64,000 bases of DNA from Hylemonella gracilis. Its GTDB lineage: Bacteria > Pseudomonadota > Gammaproteobacteria > Burkholderiales > Burkholderiaceae_C. The notes under the pieces are model-generated. The model was given only the letters and a program-made list of their open reading frames with translations, ran no database searches and was not told where the DNA came from. Shown piece by piece: positions 44,193 through 56,727 of the stretch. The position numbers were made by a program, and so were the translations under genes. Position 1 is the stretch's first letter. Every line of letters starts with the position of its first letter. Where the stretch lies: contig NZ_CP031395.1 of assembly GCF_004328645.1 (NCBI RefSeq), positions 3,063,501 to 3,127,500 of the forward strand, written 5' to 3'.

Positions 44193-45044
44193 GTGAAGCA
44201 ACGGCCTGGGGGCATGCCGCCCCATCCATCGCAGGTGCTGGCCCGGCGCGGGCTGGTGACCAGCCTGACCTGGCTGGCGCTGGTTGCCGCACCCACCGTC
44301 GCCCAAGCCCAGTTCGGAGACCCGGGCGGTGAAGGCACGGCCGCCACGGACACGGGGCAGATCGGTGCGGCGGCACTCAGCACCCCTCGCTACATGGGCG
44401 CGGATCACAATCGATTGCGGGCCCTGCCCTACCTCAGCTACCGCTGGGCCAACGGGTGGTTCGTCGATGGCATCAACGGCGTCGGGTACGGTGGATCGCC
44501 CACGCCCGGCCTGCAGATGGGGGTGCATGTCGGAGTCTCTCCGGATCGCGAGGAAAGCGACGATCCGGCGCTGCGCGGCATGGGTAACGTCAACCGCGGA
44601 GCGGAGCTGGGGGGCTTCGCGCACCAACGCTTGGGGAGTTGGCTGGGCGGCAAGCTGAGCCTGCGCTCCCATCTGCGCTACGGCTCGGGCGAGGATCGCC
44701 AGGGCGGGCAGGCCGAGTTGGGCCTGGGCTGGGGCACCCGGCTGGGGGAGCGCAGCCTGATGAACCTGGGCCTTGCAGCGAACTGGGCCAACCAGGGCTA
44801 CATGCAGACCTATTTCGGTGTCACGCGGGCACAGTCAACTTCCAGCGGCTACACCGAGCACAAGACCGATGGCGGACTGCGTGACCTGCGCCTGTCGTTG
44901 GTCGTCATCCAGCTTTTCTCACCGACCACCGTGGGTTTGCTCATGGTCAGTCAGACCTACTGGCAAGGTGATGCGGCCGACAGCCCACTGGTGCAGGAGA
45001 AGCGCAACACCATGGCCGTGGCGGCACTGATGTACCGCTTCTAG
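44193..45044 (+). CDS. MipA/OmpV family outer membrane protein
   Basis: A 283-residue predicted beta-barrel protein with a signal peptide ending near APTVAQA. YMGADHNRLRALPYLSYRWANGW (in pieces) and the C-terminal aromatic residue (LMYRF) fit MipA/OmpV. Members are outer-membrane proteins linked to murein synthesis or antigenicity in other species; the role here is unproven. GTG 44193 has AAGG 7 nt upstream; ATG at 44214 is an alternative. A bidirectional terminator follows at 45071-45098. Confidence 0.8.
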   Translation: MKQRPGGMPPHPSQVLARRGLVTSLTWLALVAAPTVAQAQFGDPGGEGTAATDTGQIGAAALSTPRYMGADHNRLRALPYLSYRWANGWFVDGINGVGYGGSPTPGLQMGVHVGVSPDREESDDPALRGMGNVNRGAELGGFAHQRLGSWLGGKLSLRSHLRYGSGEDRQGGQAELGLGWGTRLGERSLMNLGLAANWANQGYMQTYFGVTRAQSTSSGYTEHKTDGGLRDLRLSLVVIQLFSPTTVGLLMVSQTYWQGDAADSPLVQEKRNTMAVAALMYRF

Positions 45045-45070
45045 CCGGGACTCTCCGAACAAAAACAAAA

Positions 45071-45098
45071 AAAGCCACCGCATCACTGCGGTGGCTTT
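45071..45098. terminator. Bidirectional Rho-independent terminator
   Basis: A perfect 12-bp stem (45071-45082 with 45087-45098) and a TCAC loop. Flanking A-rich and T-rich tracts allow termination of the MipA-family gene on the plus strand and of the lipoprotein gene on the minus strand. Confidence 0.9.
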
Positions 45099-45138
45099 TT
45101 GACTTTCAGCGCTCGGAGCGCCTACTCGAAGCCGAAGC

Positions 45139-45351
45139 TTACTTCTTAGCCGGCTCGGCAGCAGCGGGAGCGGCAGCCGGAGCAGCGGCGGCGGGAGCAG
45201 CAGCAGCGTCAGCGGGAGCAGCAGCCGGGGCGGCGGCAGGCGCTTCAGCAGCAGCCGGGGCGGCGGCGGGAGCAGCGGCTTCCTCTTTCTTGCCGCAAGC
45301 AGCCAGGGCCACGGCGGAAATCACGGCGATCAGAGCAAGAGACTTTTTCAT
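45139..45351 (-). CDS. Small Ala/Pro-rich lipoprotein
   Basis: A 70-residue protein: a signal peptide (MKKSLALIAVISAVALAAC), lipobox LAAC|GKKEEA, then about 45 residues of imperfect PAAAPAA and AAAPA repeats ending EPAKK. After processing it would be a short lipid-anchored, low-complexity tether. The ATG at 45351 was chosen to place the signal peptide first. The upstream ~350 bp (45352-45699) is AT-rich and holds no gene I can support. No family is recognised. Confidence 0.8.
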   Translation of the reverse strand: MKKSLALIAVISAVALAACGKKEEAAAPAAAPAAAEAPAAAPAAAPADAAAAPAAAAPAAAPAAAEPAKK

Positions 45352-45699
45352 GATGGTTGAATTAAGAAAGTGAATAAAAGAGCGGCAACAAAAAAATTTT
45401 CCCCCGATGCGGAACACGTGAAATGGCAGGCCGCCTAGACGCGCCCCATCAATGCACCACACTGGCAATCCGGCCCGCTCACACGACCCGGATTGGGGCA
45501 GAATTTTAGGCACGGTTCCAGGATTTTTTTGCCGTCATGCAAAATAAATTCGTGATTACCCTTGAAACAAAGGCGAAACGGGTGAATGCAGTTTGATCAA
45601 AGATGCCTGCAGTTCCGGAAAATCCTCATCATTTTGCATGGGATTGCACCACTATGACGCAGTTTCACAAACCCACCCAGCTGACGCAACCGTCCTTCC

Positions 45700-46890
45700 T
45701 CAGCCGGGAATGCCATGCAACCAACCGGCCTCGCGCCACTCAGCGATCAATTCCCGCGCCGGTCGGCTGACTTTTCGCAGGTCCGCGGCCCCCATACGCC
45801 GCTCGTCCGCCAATCGACGCAAAAGCACCGCGTCACGCCCTCCGTCCTCGTCAGAGACAAGATAACTCTCGCCGTTGATGAAGAGATGTACGTCGTCGTA
45901 GAGCATCCGCGTGCGCCGGTCGAGTTGGATGCCAGACGCGATGGCAGTCATACCCCCAGCCGCATCCGGAGAAGCCGGCTCGAACCACACCTGCGGCTTG
46001 GGTTCGCTCAGGACCTCGCCCAGGGCCCGCGCCAGCGCCTGTGGATCGCGCAGGGCCTGCTGCACCGCCTGCCTGGCGTAACGCAGCAGCGAGCCGGGCA
46101 TGCCGGCGGGTGCGCCAACGGCAGCTTGCGTCGGGTCGCGGTACAGCGCGTCGGCCATTGACGCATCCATGCCCTCGGCGGCATCCTCCGCCAGGCGCTG
46201 CAACAGTTCCTGCGCCAGCCCGCCCGCCTTTGGGGAACGAAAGCCGATGGAGCAGGTCATGCACTCGCCTTCCACCGCCACGCCATCGTGGGCGTACTGC
46301 GGCGGCAGGTAGAGCATGTCGCCCGGCTCCAGCACGAAGTCCTGCTCGGGCCGGAAATCGGCCAGGATCTTCAGTGGCACGCCGGCCCTGAGTTTCAAGT
46401 CCTGCTGGCTGCCGATCTTCCAATGCCGCTTGCCATGCGTCTGTAGCAGGAACACGTCATAGCTGTCGAAATGCGGTCCCACGCCTCCCCCCTCCACCGC
46501 GTAGCTGATCATCAGATCGTCCAGGCGCGCGTCGGGCACGAAACGGAACTGCTGCATCATCTGATGCGCGGCTTCGCTGTGCAGGTCCACGCCTTGCACC
46601 AGCAGCGTCCAGGCCTCACCCTTGCCGGGCTTGAGCGCGGGCAAGGCACGCCGATCGAAAGGCCCCCGCCTCAGACCCCAGCTTTCCTTGCGCCCCCGCT
46701 TTTCCAGCGTGACCAGGCGAGATTCCACGTCCTCCTGTCCCGCCAAGGCGAACAGTTCCGTGCGTGTGAGCAGGGCGCGCATGCCGGGCACGGCCTGGCG
46801 CACCAGCAGAGGCTTTTTCTGCCAATAGCGGCGCATGAAGGCGGCGGGGCTGATGCCGCCCAGCAGGGTCAGCGGCAAGTTCACATCCAT
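45700..46890 (-). CDS. roxA: Ribosomal protein uL16 arginine hydroxylase RoxA-type (JmjC/cupin dioxygenase)
   Basis: A 396-residue Fe(II)/2-oxoglutarate oxygenase of the YcfD/RoxA group, which hydroxylates an Arg of ribosomal protein uL16. FMRRYWQKKPLLVRQAVPG opens the family's N-terminus. The metal triad is visible as His and Asp of GPHFDSYDVFLLQ (about 138-140) and the later His of LPPQYAHDGVA. A winged C-terminal domain closes the protein. The length is near that of E. coli YcfD (373). It is divergent from the SlyD-like gene. Confidence 0.88.
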   Translation of the reverse strand: MDVNLPLTLLGGISPAAFMRRYWQKKPLLVRQAVPGMRALLTRTELFALAGQEDVESRLVTLEKRGRKESWGLRRGPFDRRALPALKPGKGEAWTLLVQGVDLHSEAAHQMMQQFRFVPDARLDDLMISYAVEGGGVGPHFDSYDVFLLQTHGKRHWKIGSQQDLKLRAGVPLKILADFRPEQDFVLEPGDMLYLPPQYAHDGVAVEGECMTCSIGFRSPKAGGLAQELLQRLAEDAAEGMDASMADALYRDPTQAAVGAPAGMPGSLLRYARQAVQQALRDPQALARALGEVLSEPKPQVWFEPASPDAAGGMTAIASGIQLDRRTRMLYDDVHLFINGESYLVSDEDGGRDAVLLRRLADERRMGAADLRKVSRPARELIAEWREAGWLHGIPG

Positions 46891-46943
46891 GAGAAGGCTT
46901 TCGTGTGCGCAGGTGAAAAAAGCTTGGGCGACAATTGTCCCCC

Positions 46944-47510
46944 ATGAACACAGACCATCCGAACGACAAGCGCCTGGACGCCGTCACGCCGCAATGCGTG
47001 GTCGCGCTCACCTGGACCCTGACCGACACCCTTGGCGAGGAACTCGACGTGCTCGATGACCCCGTCGAATTCCTGATTGGGGGCGAAGACCTGTTCGAGA
47101 AGATCGAACAGGCATTGCAAGGTCACGGCATTGGCGCCAGCGTGGCGGTGCACCTGGAGCCCGAGGAAGCCTTCGGCGATTTCAACGACCAGTTGCTCTT
47201 CCTGGAAAAGCGTGAGCTCTTTCCGGCCGAGCTCGAAGAAGGCATGACCCTGGAAGGCCACGCCCTGCCCACTGGCTGCAACCCGGACGCGCCCCGCGAT
47301 GCGCTCTACACCGTGACCGAAATCTACCCCGACCATGTGGTGCTCGACGGCAACCATCCGCTGGCCGGCATCGCCCTGCGCCTCAAGCTGAAGGTCGAAA
47401 GCGTGCGTGAAGCCACCGAGGAAGAGATAGGGCGCGGCACTGCGGGCACGGGCTTTTTCCGCATCGCGCCCCTGCACGAGCAGGGCGACGGCGGTAGTTC
47501 CCTGCATTGA
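46944..47510 (+). CDS. FKBP-type peptidyl-prolyl isomerase, SlyD-like
   Basis: A 188-residue FKBP with an inserted IF (chaperone) domain, as in SlyD. VTPQCVVALTWTLTDTLGE, DDPVEFLIGGEDLFEKIEQALQGH (in pieces), and LEPEEAFGDFNDQLLF are family segments. It probably helps protein folding in the cytosol. The His-rich metal-binding tail of E. coli SlyD is absent. The ATG at 46944 is preferred over the TTG at 46935. It is followed by opgD, whose start lies 30 bp downstream. Confidence 0.88.
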   Translation: MNTDHPNDKRLDAVTPQCVVALTWTLTDTLGEELDVLDDPVEFLIGGEDLFEKIEQALQGHGIGASVAVHLEPEEAFGDFNDQLLFLEKRELFPAELEEGMTLEGHALPTGCNPDAPRDALYTVTEIYPDHVVLDGNHPLAGIALRLKLKVESVREATEEEIGRGTAGTGFFRIAPLHEQGDGGSSLH

Positions 47511-47539
47511 ACACGGACAGCGCTGACGAGACCCACGAC

Positions 47540-49183
47540 ATGAGCAAGGACACCCCCGAGACCTTGAGTCGCCGACGCCTACTGGTCGGCGCGGGCGCCC
47601 TCGGCGCCTGGAACGCGCTACCCCATGCAGCATGGGCGGCGCTACCAACCCAACTGGAGTACGGCCCCGCGCAGGCGTTCTCCTTCGACGATCTGATCGC
47701 ACGCGCGCGGACGCTGGCCGGTCAGGCCTACGCCCCGTCGCCCGCGCTGTCGCGCGATGTGTTGGAGCGCATCGATTACGACGCCCACGGCAAGCTGCGC
47801 TACAAGAGCGAATTCGCGCTCTTCGCGCGAGGGCCGGGGTCCTTCCCCGTCACTTTCTTCCACCTCGGTCGCTACTTCCAGACCCCGGTGCACATGCATC
47901 TGCTGGAGGCGTCGGGCCGCCAGGCGCGCGAGATTCTCTACAACCCGGCCTACTTCGACATGCCGGCCGACAGCCCGGCGCGCGAGCTTGCGGCCGGCGC
48001 GGGTTTCGCGGGTTTCCGCTTCCAGGAAAGCCGGCTCGGCGGCGCCGAGGCGCAGAAGCAACTGCCCTGGCAAAAAAATGACTGGGTGGCCTTTCTGGGG
48101 GCGTCCTACTTCCGCGCCATCGGGGACCTCTACCAATACGGTTTGTCGGCGCGCGGCGTGGCTCTGGACGTGGCGCAGGCCGGCAAGCCGGAGGAATTCC
48201 CCGCCTTCACCCACTTCTGGTTCCTGCCGCCCTCGGGCAAGTCGGGGGACCACACCGTCACGGTATATGCCTTGCTGGACGGTCCCAGCATCAGCGGTGC
48301 CTACCGCTTCGACCTGCGGCGCGACCTGGGCAAGAATGGCGCGGTGCTGATGGAGATTGACTGCGCGCTCTTCCTGCGCCGCGACGTGGCGCGCCTAGGC
48401 ATCGCGCCGCTGACGTCCATGTACTGGTTCTCCGAGACGGACAAGTCCAGCGCCGTGGATTGGCGACCCGAGGTGCACGACTCCGATGGCCTGGCCCTGT
48501 GGACAGGCAGCGGCGAACGCATCTGGCGCCCGCTGAACAACCCGAAACGCACCATGGCCTCGGCCTTCGCAGATCGCACGCCGCGCGGCTTCGGCCTGTT
48601 GCAACGCGACCGCGATTTCGACCACTACCTGGATGGCGTCGCCTACGACCGCCGCCCCAGCCTCTGGGTCGAACCACTGGGCGACTGGGGCGCGGGCAGC
48701 GTCCAACTCATCGAGATTCCGACCGACGACGAGATCCACGACAACATCGTCGCCATGTGGGTGCCGCAAGCCGAAGCCAAGGCCGGCAGCAGCCACCGCC
48801 TGAAGTACCGTTTGCACTGGCGTGCGGACGAGCCGGCCGCGCCGCGCGCCGCCCTGGCGCACTGCGTCGCCACGCGCCTGGGCCACGGCGGCGAGCCTGG
48901 CAAGCCGCGCCCGCGGGGCGTACGCAAGTTCGTGGTCGAGTTCCTGGGCGGACCGCTGAGCCAGCTGCCTTGGGGCGTGAAGCCCGAGGCGGTGCTCAGC
49001 GCCTCGCGCGGAACGTTTGGCAATGTCTTCTGCGAAGCCGTGCCCAATGGCGTGCCGGGCCACTGGCGCGCGGCGTTCGACCTCACGGTGAACGGACAGG
49101 AGCCAGTGGACATGCGGCTCTACCTGCGTCAGGCCGGGCAGACCTTGTCGGAGACCTGGCTGTACCAGTACCACCCGGTGTAG
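47540..49183 (+). CDS. opgD: Glucan biosynthesis protein D (OpgD/MdoD)
   Basis: A 547-residue periplasmic protein of the OpgG/OpgD family, involved in osmoregulated periplasmic glucan synthesis. A twin-arginine signal is present: LSRRRLLVGAGALGAW, ending near HAAWA. After it, FDDLIARARTLAGQAY, FDMPADSPARELAAGAGFAGFR (in pieces), GDEIHDN and a C-terminal MDxRLYLR-like VDMRLYLRQ domain fit the family. The ATG at 47540 is chosen; a TTG at 47507 lies inside the preceding stop. No opgH gene is in the window. Confidence 0.92.
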   Translation: MSKDTPETLSRRRLLVGAGALGAWNALPHAAWAALPTQLEYGPAQAFSFDDLIARARTLAGQAYAPSPALSRDVLERIDYDAHGKLRYKSEFALFARGPGSFPVTFFHLGRYFQTPVHMHLLEASGRQAREILYNPAYFDMPADSPARELAAGAGFAGFRFQESRLGGAEAQKQLPWQKNDWVAFLGASYFRAIGDLYQYGLSARGVALDVAQAGKPEEFPAFTHFWFLPPSGKSGDHTVTVYALLDGPSISGAYRFDLRRDLGKNGAVLMEIDCALFLRRDVARLGIAPLTSMYWFSETDKSSAVDWRPEVHDSDGLALWTGSGERIWRPLNNPKRTMASAFADRTPRGFGLLQRDRDFDHYLDGVAYDRRPSLWVEPLGDWGAGSVQLIEIPTDDEIHDNIVAMWVPQAEAKAGSSHRLKYRLHWRADEPAAPRAALAHCVATRLGHGGEPGKPRPRGVRKFVVEFLGGPLSQLPWGVKPEAVLSASRGTFGNVFCEAVPNGVPGHWRAAFDLTVNGQEPVDMRLYLRQAGQTLSETWLYQYHPV

Positions 49184-49218
49184 GCCCGCCCTGCACCGCG
49201 GCCGCTGAAGGCGGATCG

Positions 49219-49656
49219 TTAAAGGGGGTAGTCGTAGCGGACAAAACCGCCGTGGTGGGCCAATTGGTCATACAGGGCCCGCGCCCGGGCGTTGTCCGCC
49301 TGCGTCAGCCAGTAATAACGCGCGGCGCCCCGTTCCCTGGCCTGCGCCGCCACGGCCTCGATGAGCGCGCGGCCTATGCCTTGTCCACGCACCGAAGGAT
49401 CGGTGTACAGATCCTGCAAGTAGCAGACCGAAGGCGCCCAGGTGTTGGCATGGAAGAGGTAGTGAGCCAGCCCCCGAAGCTCATCGTCCTGGTAAGCACC
49501 CAGACCGTGGATGCCATCCTGATTCAAGAGGCGGTTCCAGGCACTGTCGTACGCCTCGTCCGCGGTGGGCGTGTTGTAAAAAGCCTTGTAGCCGCGCGCC
49601 AGATTTTCCCAGGCGGCCCGATCCTCAGGCTGCAGGGGGGCGATGCGCAGCGTCAT
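49219..49656 (-). CDS. GNAT family N-acetyltransferase
   Basis: A 145-residue GNAT protein. MTLRIAPLQPEDR opens it, LQDLYTDPSVRGQGIGRALIEAV is the acetyl-CoA pyrophosphate-binding loop (R/Q-x-x-G-x-G/A form GQGIGRA, about 91-98), and YYWLTQADNARARALYDQ the C-terminal part. ATG 49656 has AGGAG upstream; the frame's earlier TTG is not needed. It converges with opgD. Substrate unknown; amines are common in the family. Confidence 0.85.
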   Translation of the reverse strand: MTLRIAPLQPEDRAAWENLARGYKAFYNTPTADEAYDSAWNRLLNQDGIHGLGAYQDDELRGLAHYLFHANTWAPSVCYLQDLYTDPSVRGQGIGRALIEAVAAQARERGAARYYWLTQADNARARALYDQLAHHGGFVRYDYPL

Positions 49657-49689
49657 GGGCAACTCCTGTTGAGGCGACGTGGACGAGAC

Positions 49690-50139
49690 TCAGCGTTTGC
49701 CGGTCGAACCATAACCACCCGCGCCACGTTCGGTCGCCGACACAAACTCGTCCACGAGATTGAAGCTTGCCTGCACCACGGGCACGATGACGAGTTGCGC
49801 GATGCGTTCCATGGGCTCGATGGTGAAGGCCGTGGTGCTGCGGTTCCAGGCGCTGACCATCAGCTGCCCCTGGTAATCACTGTCGATCAAGCCCACGAGG
49901 TTGCCCAGCACGATGCCATGTTTGTGGCCCAGCCCCGAACGCGGCAGGATGAGCGCAGCGTACCCGGGGTCCGCGAGGTGAATCGCCATGCCGGTGGGCA
50001 CGAGTTGCCAGGCGTTGGGCGCAAGGGTCAGGGGCGCATCCAGGCAGGCGCGCAAGTCCAGGCCGGCGCTGCCGGGCGTGGCGTAGGCGGGCAATTGATC
50101 GCGCAGGCGCGCGTCGATGATCTTGACGTCGATGTGCAT
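49690..50139 (-). CDS. dut: dUTP diphosphatase
   Basis: A 149-residue trimeric dUTPase, converting dUTP to dUMP and limiting uracil in DNA. All five motifs show: GSAGLDLRA (1), [11 protein letters not shown] (2), [11 protein letters not shown] (3), [11 protein letters not shown] (4), and the C-terminal [11 protein letters not shown] (5). It follows coaBC by 17 bp on the same strand, a conserved arrangement (coaBC-dut). Confidence 0.97.
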   Translation of the reverse strand: MHIDVKIIDARLRDQLPAYATPGSAGLDLRACLDAPLTLAPNAWQLVPTGMAIHLADPGYAALILPRSGLGHKHGIVLGNLVGLIDSDYQGQLMVSAWNRSTTAFTIEPMERIAQLVIVPVVQASFNLVDEFVSATERGAGGYGSTGKR

Positions 50140-50156
50140 GGGAAGAAACGGAAGAA

Positions 50157-51383
50157 TTAACTCTTGAGACGCTGGGCGATCTCGGCCACCAGTTGGCGCG
50201 CCAGCGTGAGCTTGTCGGCGTGGGGCAATTCTTTGGTGCCGACTTCATCGACCAGCAGCAAGGCATTGTCGTCCTGACCGAAGGTGGCCGGACCGATGTT
50301 GCCCACCAGCAAAGGCACGCCCTTGCGCGCGCGCTTGGCCTGGGCGTGGGTCAGCAGATCGTGGCTTTCGGCAGCGAAGCCGACGCAGTACAGCGCGCCG
50401 CTCTTGGCCCGTGGGTGCTGTGCCACGCCAGCAAGGATGTCCACGTTTTCGATGAAGTCCAGCGCGGGCGGTTTTCCGCTGCCGTCTTTCTTGATCTTCT
50501 GCTCCGCCACGCTGGCGGGTCGCCAATCCGCCACGGCGGCGGTTGCTACGAAAATGGAAGCATGGTCGACCATATCCCGCACCGCCTGCTGCATTTGCTG
50601 GGCCGTGCGCACGTCAATGCGCGTCACGCCACGCGGCGTGGGCAGGTGCACCGGTCCCGCCACCAGGGTCACATCCCCACCCGCCTCGCGCGCGGCGCGG
50701 GCAATGGCAAATCCCATCTTGCCGCTGGAGCGATTGGTGATGCCGCGCACCGGGTCGATGGCCTCGTAAGTCGGCCCCGCCGTGACCAATATGCGCCGGC
50801 CCGGTAGCAGCTTGGGCTGGAAGAAAGCAGTCAGATCTTCGAGGATGTCCACTGGCTCCAGCATGCGGCCGTCCCCAGTCTCGCCGCAGGCCTGCAAGCC
50901 ATGGCCCACGCCCAGCAGCGTGGCCCCATCGACGTCCACCTGGGCCAAGTTGCGCTGGGTCGCGGGGTGGGCCCACATTTCGCGGTTCATGGCGGGGGCC
51001 AACAGCAGGGGCACCTGGTCGATGGGGCGTGCCAGACACATCAGGCCCAGCAGCTCGCTGGCCCGGCCCTGTGCCAGCTGGGCGATGAAATCGGCGCTGG
51101 CCGGCGCGACGAGGATGGCATCTGCGTGCCGGTCGCCCTGCCGCGTCGCGTTGATGTGGGGCATGTTGTTCGGCTCGCGCGCGTCCCACTGCGACAGGTA
51201 CACCGGCCGGTTCGAGAGCGCTTGCATGGTCACAGGGGTGATGAACTGCGCGGCGGCCTCGGTCATGATGACCTGCACCGTCGCGCCCGCCTTGATCAGC
51301 AAGCGACACAGCTCCGCCGACTTGTAGCAGGCCACGCCCCCGGAGAGGCCCAGGACGATGTGTTTTCCAGCGAGATCGTTCAT
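50157..51383 (-). CDS. coaBC: Bifunctional phosphopantothenoylcysteine decarboxylase/synthetase
   Basis: A 408-residue CoA-pathway enzyme. The N-terminal CoaC flavoprotein domain (about 1-185) shows [14 protein letters not shown], the catalytic His in [15 protein letters not shown] [20 protein letters not shown] and PAMNREMW. The C-terminal CoaB domain (about 190-400) shows [16 protein letters not shown] and [17 protein letters not shown] 51383 starts [16 protein letters not shown]. It is followed by dut. The 421 bp to pyrG are filled by an inverted repeat. Confidence 0.96.
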   Translation of the reverse strand: MNDLAGKHIVLGLSGGVACYKSAELCRLLIKAGATVQVIMTEAAAQFITPVTMQALSNRPVYLSQWDAREPNNMPHINATRQGDRHADAILVAPASADFIAQLAQGRASELLGLMCLARPIDQVPLLLAPAMNREMWAHPATQRNLAQVDVDGATLLGVGHGLQACGETGDGRMLEPVDILEDLTAFFQPKLLPGRRILVTAGPTYEAIDPVRGITNRSSGKMGFAIARAAREAGGDVTLVAGPVHLPTPRGVTRIDVRTAQQMQQAVRDMVDHASIFVATAAVADWRPASVAEQKIKKDGSGKPPALDFIENVDILAGVAQHPRAKSGALYCVGFAAESHDLLTHAQAKRARKGVPLLVGNIGPATFGQDDNALLLVDEVGTKELPHADKLTLARQLVAEIAQRLKS

Positions 51384-51427
51384 GGCCCGGGAATGTAGCA
51401 GTTCCCGTCTGTGCGCTTCGCCCCTGT

Positions 51428-53489
<2,062 letters not shown>

Positions 53490-53559
53490 ACCCGGCACCC
53501 GCCATCCGTTCACGCACCGCCCACTTCAGCCCTTCCACCGTTTTTTCAACTTCGAGTAA

Positions 53560-54858
<1,299 letters not shown>

Positions 54859-54927
54859 GCCTGCTTACTTCAGGCCCGGCATGCGTACACGCTGATATCA
54901 GGAACAGGCGGCAAGGCACGATCCTCC

Positions 54928-55218
54928 ATGGCACGACCGCCCCGCCCTTCTCGTCTGCTGCCGCTGCTGCTGGTGGCCTTGCTGTTGATCGTGCATGCGC
55001 AGCTCTGGCTGGGCCGGGGCAGCGTGCCCCAGGTCGCGGCCTTGGCCAACAAACTGGAAGCCCAGACCCAACGCAACGCCGAGGCAAGGCAGCAGAACGA
55101 ACGCCTGGCCGCCGAGGTGCAGGACCTGCAGGACGGCCTGGACATGGTCGAGGAAAAAGCCCGGCAAGACTTGGGCATGGTCAAGCCCAACGAAATCTAC
55201 GTGCAGATCGAAAAGTAA
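54928..55218 (+). CDS. ftsB: Cell division protein FtsB
   Basis: A 96-residue bitopic divisome protein. A basic N-terminus leads to one membrane helix (about 10-29), followed by a coiled coil (about 36-75, with QQNERLAAEVQDLQDG) and the C-terminal GMVKPNEIYVQI. It forms the FtsQLB complex. The enolase-ftsB pair is conserved in proteobacteria. Confidence 0.94.
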   Translation: MARPPRPSRLLPLLLVALLLIVHAQLWLGRGSVPQVAALANKLEAQTQRNAEARQQNERLAAEVQDLQDGLDMVEEKARQDLGMVKPNEIYVQIEK

Positions 55219-55240
55219 AGTCCGAGGAGTCGATGCACGC

Positions 55241-55717
55241 ATGAAAGTCGCCTTGCTCGGCGCGGCCGGCACCGGCAAGAGCTGGTTGTCGCATGCACTC
55301 TCGCGGCACTGGCCCGAGCATGTATTCCTGGATGCGCCGGACCTCGACACGGTGTTGACCTGGGATCGTGCCCTGCTGATGGGCCTGGACTGGCCAGACA
55401 CGCGCTTTCAGTCGGAGGCGGCAAGCCAGCAAGCCAGCCGCCGCGCCGAAGATGCCCAGCTACGTGTTTGGCTGGGTGAGGCAGGTCGAACCTATGGCGT
55501 GGTGTATGGGCAGGGGCCGCAGCGCCTGCGCGCTGCTATGCAGCTGATCCTTCCGCAGGACGTTCCCCTGCACCAGAGCCAGGGCCGCTGGCGCGGCCCC
55601 TGCGACAGCTGCGCCGACCCGGATTGCGAGTTCCGCTTGTTCACCGGACGCGCGAGAGCGACGTCCGTCCCTACTGCACCGTCGAGCTGGACGGTGGTTG
55701 ATCTTCCGCCTGGGTGA
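55241..55717 (+). CDS. P-loop NTPase domain protein of unknown function
   Basis: A 158-residue protein with Walker A GAAGTGKS at residues 7-14, a likely Walker B/hydrolysis segment around VFLDAPDLDT, and a C-terminal CDSCADPDC motif (Cys spacing x2, x4) that may bind zinc or be redox active. No named family is recognised. Its ATG is 22 bp after ftsB. Its end overlaps the hslO 3' end by 47 bp on the opposite strand, so the last 15 residues may be unconserved. It may belong to a nucleotide-kinase-like set. Confidence 0.65.
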   Translation: MKVALLGAAGTGKSWLSHALSRHWPEHVFLDAPDLDTVLTWDRALLMGLDWPDTRFQSEAASQQASRRAEDAQLRVWLGEAGRTYGVVYGQGPQRLRAAMQLILPQDVPLHQSQGRWRGPCDSCADPDCEFRLFTGRARATSVPTAPSSWTVVDLPPG

Positions 55718-56675
55718 AGAGCTGGGTCGCGTCGATTTCATCGAATCGGTAGCTGGCGCCGCAGAAATCACAGTCCACCTGCACCGCGCCTTGTTCCGCG
55801 ACGATGTCTTGCACCTCCTCGCGACCCAGTCCACGGATCATGCCGGCCACGCGGTCGCGGCTGCAGGTGCAGGCGAAACGTGGCCCTTGATCCGCCAGCA
55901 TCGGCTCGAATCGCTGCAGCTTCTCTTCCCAGAACAGGCGGCGCAGGATGGTCTCCACATCCAAGGTCAGCAACTCCTCGCGCTTCAGACTGGATGCGAG
56001 GGTGGCGATGCGGTTGTAATGCTCCTGCATTTCAGCAGCCTGTTCAGCACCCCTCTCGCCCTCCAGGTTGCCAGCCCCTTGCACGGGCAAGCGCTGGATC
56101 AGCAAGCCCGCGGCCACCCGCTCGTCGGCTGCCAGCACCAGCGTCGTGTCAAGCTGCTCACTCTGGCGCATGTAGTGCTGCAAGGCCTCGGACAGGCTGC
56201 GCATGCCACGACCATCCGCGTCGCTCAGGGGCACCACGCCCTGGTAAGGCTGCTGGCCCGGCTGGCGCCCCTTGGGGTCCAGGGTCACGGCACAACGACC
56301 TTGCCCCTGCACATTCAGCAGATCCGATAGCAGCGCCTCGGCAGGCACCTCGCCCTGCACCGTGGCCGTGGCGCGCAGGCGCAGGTCAGACTGCACTTCG
56401 GCCACGGCCAGCTTCACCGGACCGTCACCGAACACCTGCAGGATCAAGGCACCGTCGAATTTGATGCTGGATTGCATCAGCACCGCTGCAGCAGCCATCT
56501 CACCAAGGAGGTTCTGGACTGGCAAGGGATAGGCGCCGGAAGCCGCACCTGGCGCGACACCCGAAGGGCTCTGCGCACGACGGCGCAGGATTTCGCCCCA
56601 GGCATCGGCGTCCAGGCGAACAAGAGAACCGCGCACCGGCAGGCCTTCAAACAGGAATTTGTGGAGTTCGGACAC
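55671..56675 (-). CDS. hslO: Hsp33-family redox-regulated chaperone
   Basis: A 334-residue HslO. LHKFLFEGLPVRGSLVRLD opens the family, and the C-terminal zinc-switch holds four cysteines in CTCSRDRV and DCDFCGASY. Oxidation of these turns the cytosolic chaperone on. Length is a little above E. coli (292). The start is GTG at 56675 (VSELHKF), the position equal to the usual MSELHKF; an ATG at 56735 is less likely. Confidence 0.93.
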   Translation of the reverse strand: MSELHKFLFEGLPVRGSLVRLDADAWGEILRRRAQSPSGVAPGAASGAYPLPVQNLLGEMAAAAVLMQSSIKFDGALILQVFGDGPVKLAVAEVQSDLRLRATATVQGEVPAEALLSDLLNVQGQGRCAVTLDPKGRQPGQQPYQGVVPLSDADGRGMRSLSEALQHYMRQSEQLDTTLVLAADERVAAGLLIQRLPVQGAGNLEGERGAEQAAEMQEHYNRIATLASSLKREELLTLDVETILRRLFWEEKLQRFEPMLADQGPRFACTCSRDRVAGMIRGLGREEVQDIVAEQGAVQVDCDFCGASYRFDEIDATQLFTQAEDQPPSSSTVQ

Positions 56676-56727
56676 GCTGGAATTCAAAAAAAGTCTTAAG
56701 GTCAGAGTCAATCGACACAGATGCGGT

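Noticed and set aside
45536..45640. 10-bp inverted repeat CATGCAAAAT / ATTTTGCATG in the gap before roxA
   Set aside because: Arms are 85 bp apart in an AT-rich gap; chance is plausible and no gene starts near it.
45593..45865. 90-residue plus-strand frame overlapping the roxA end
   Set aside because: Antisense to roxA over most of its length and without motifs.
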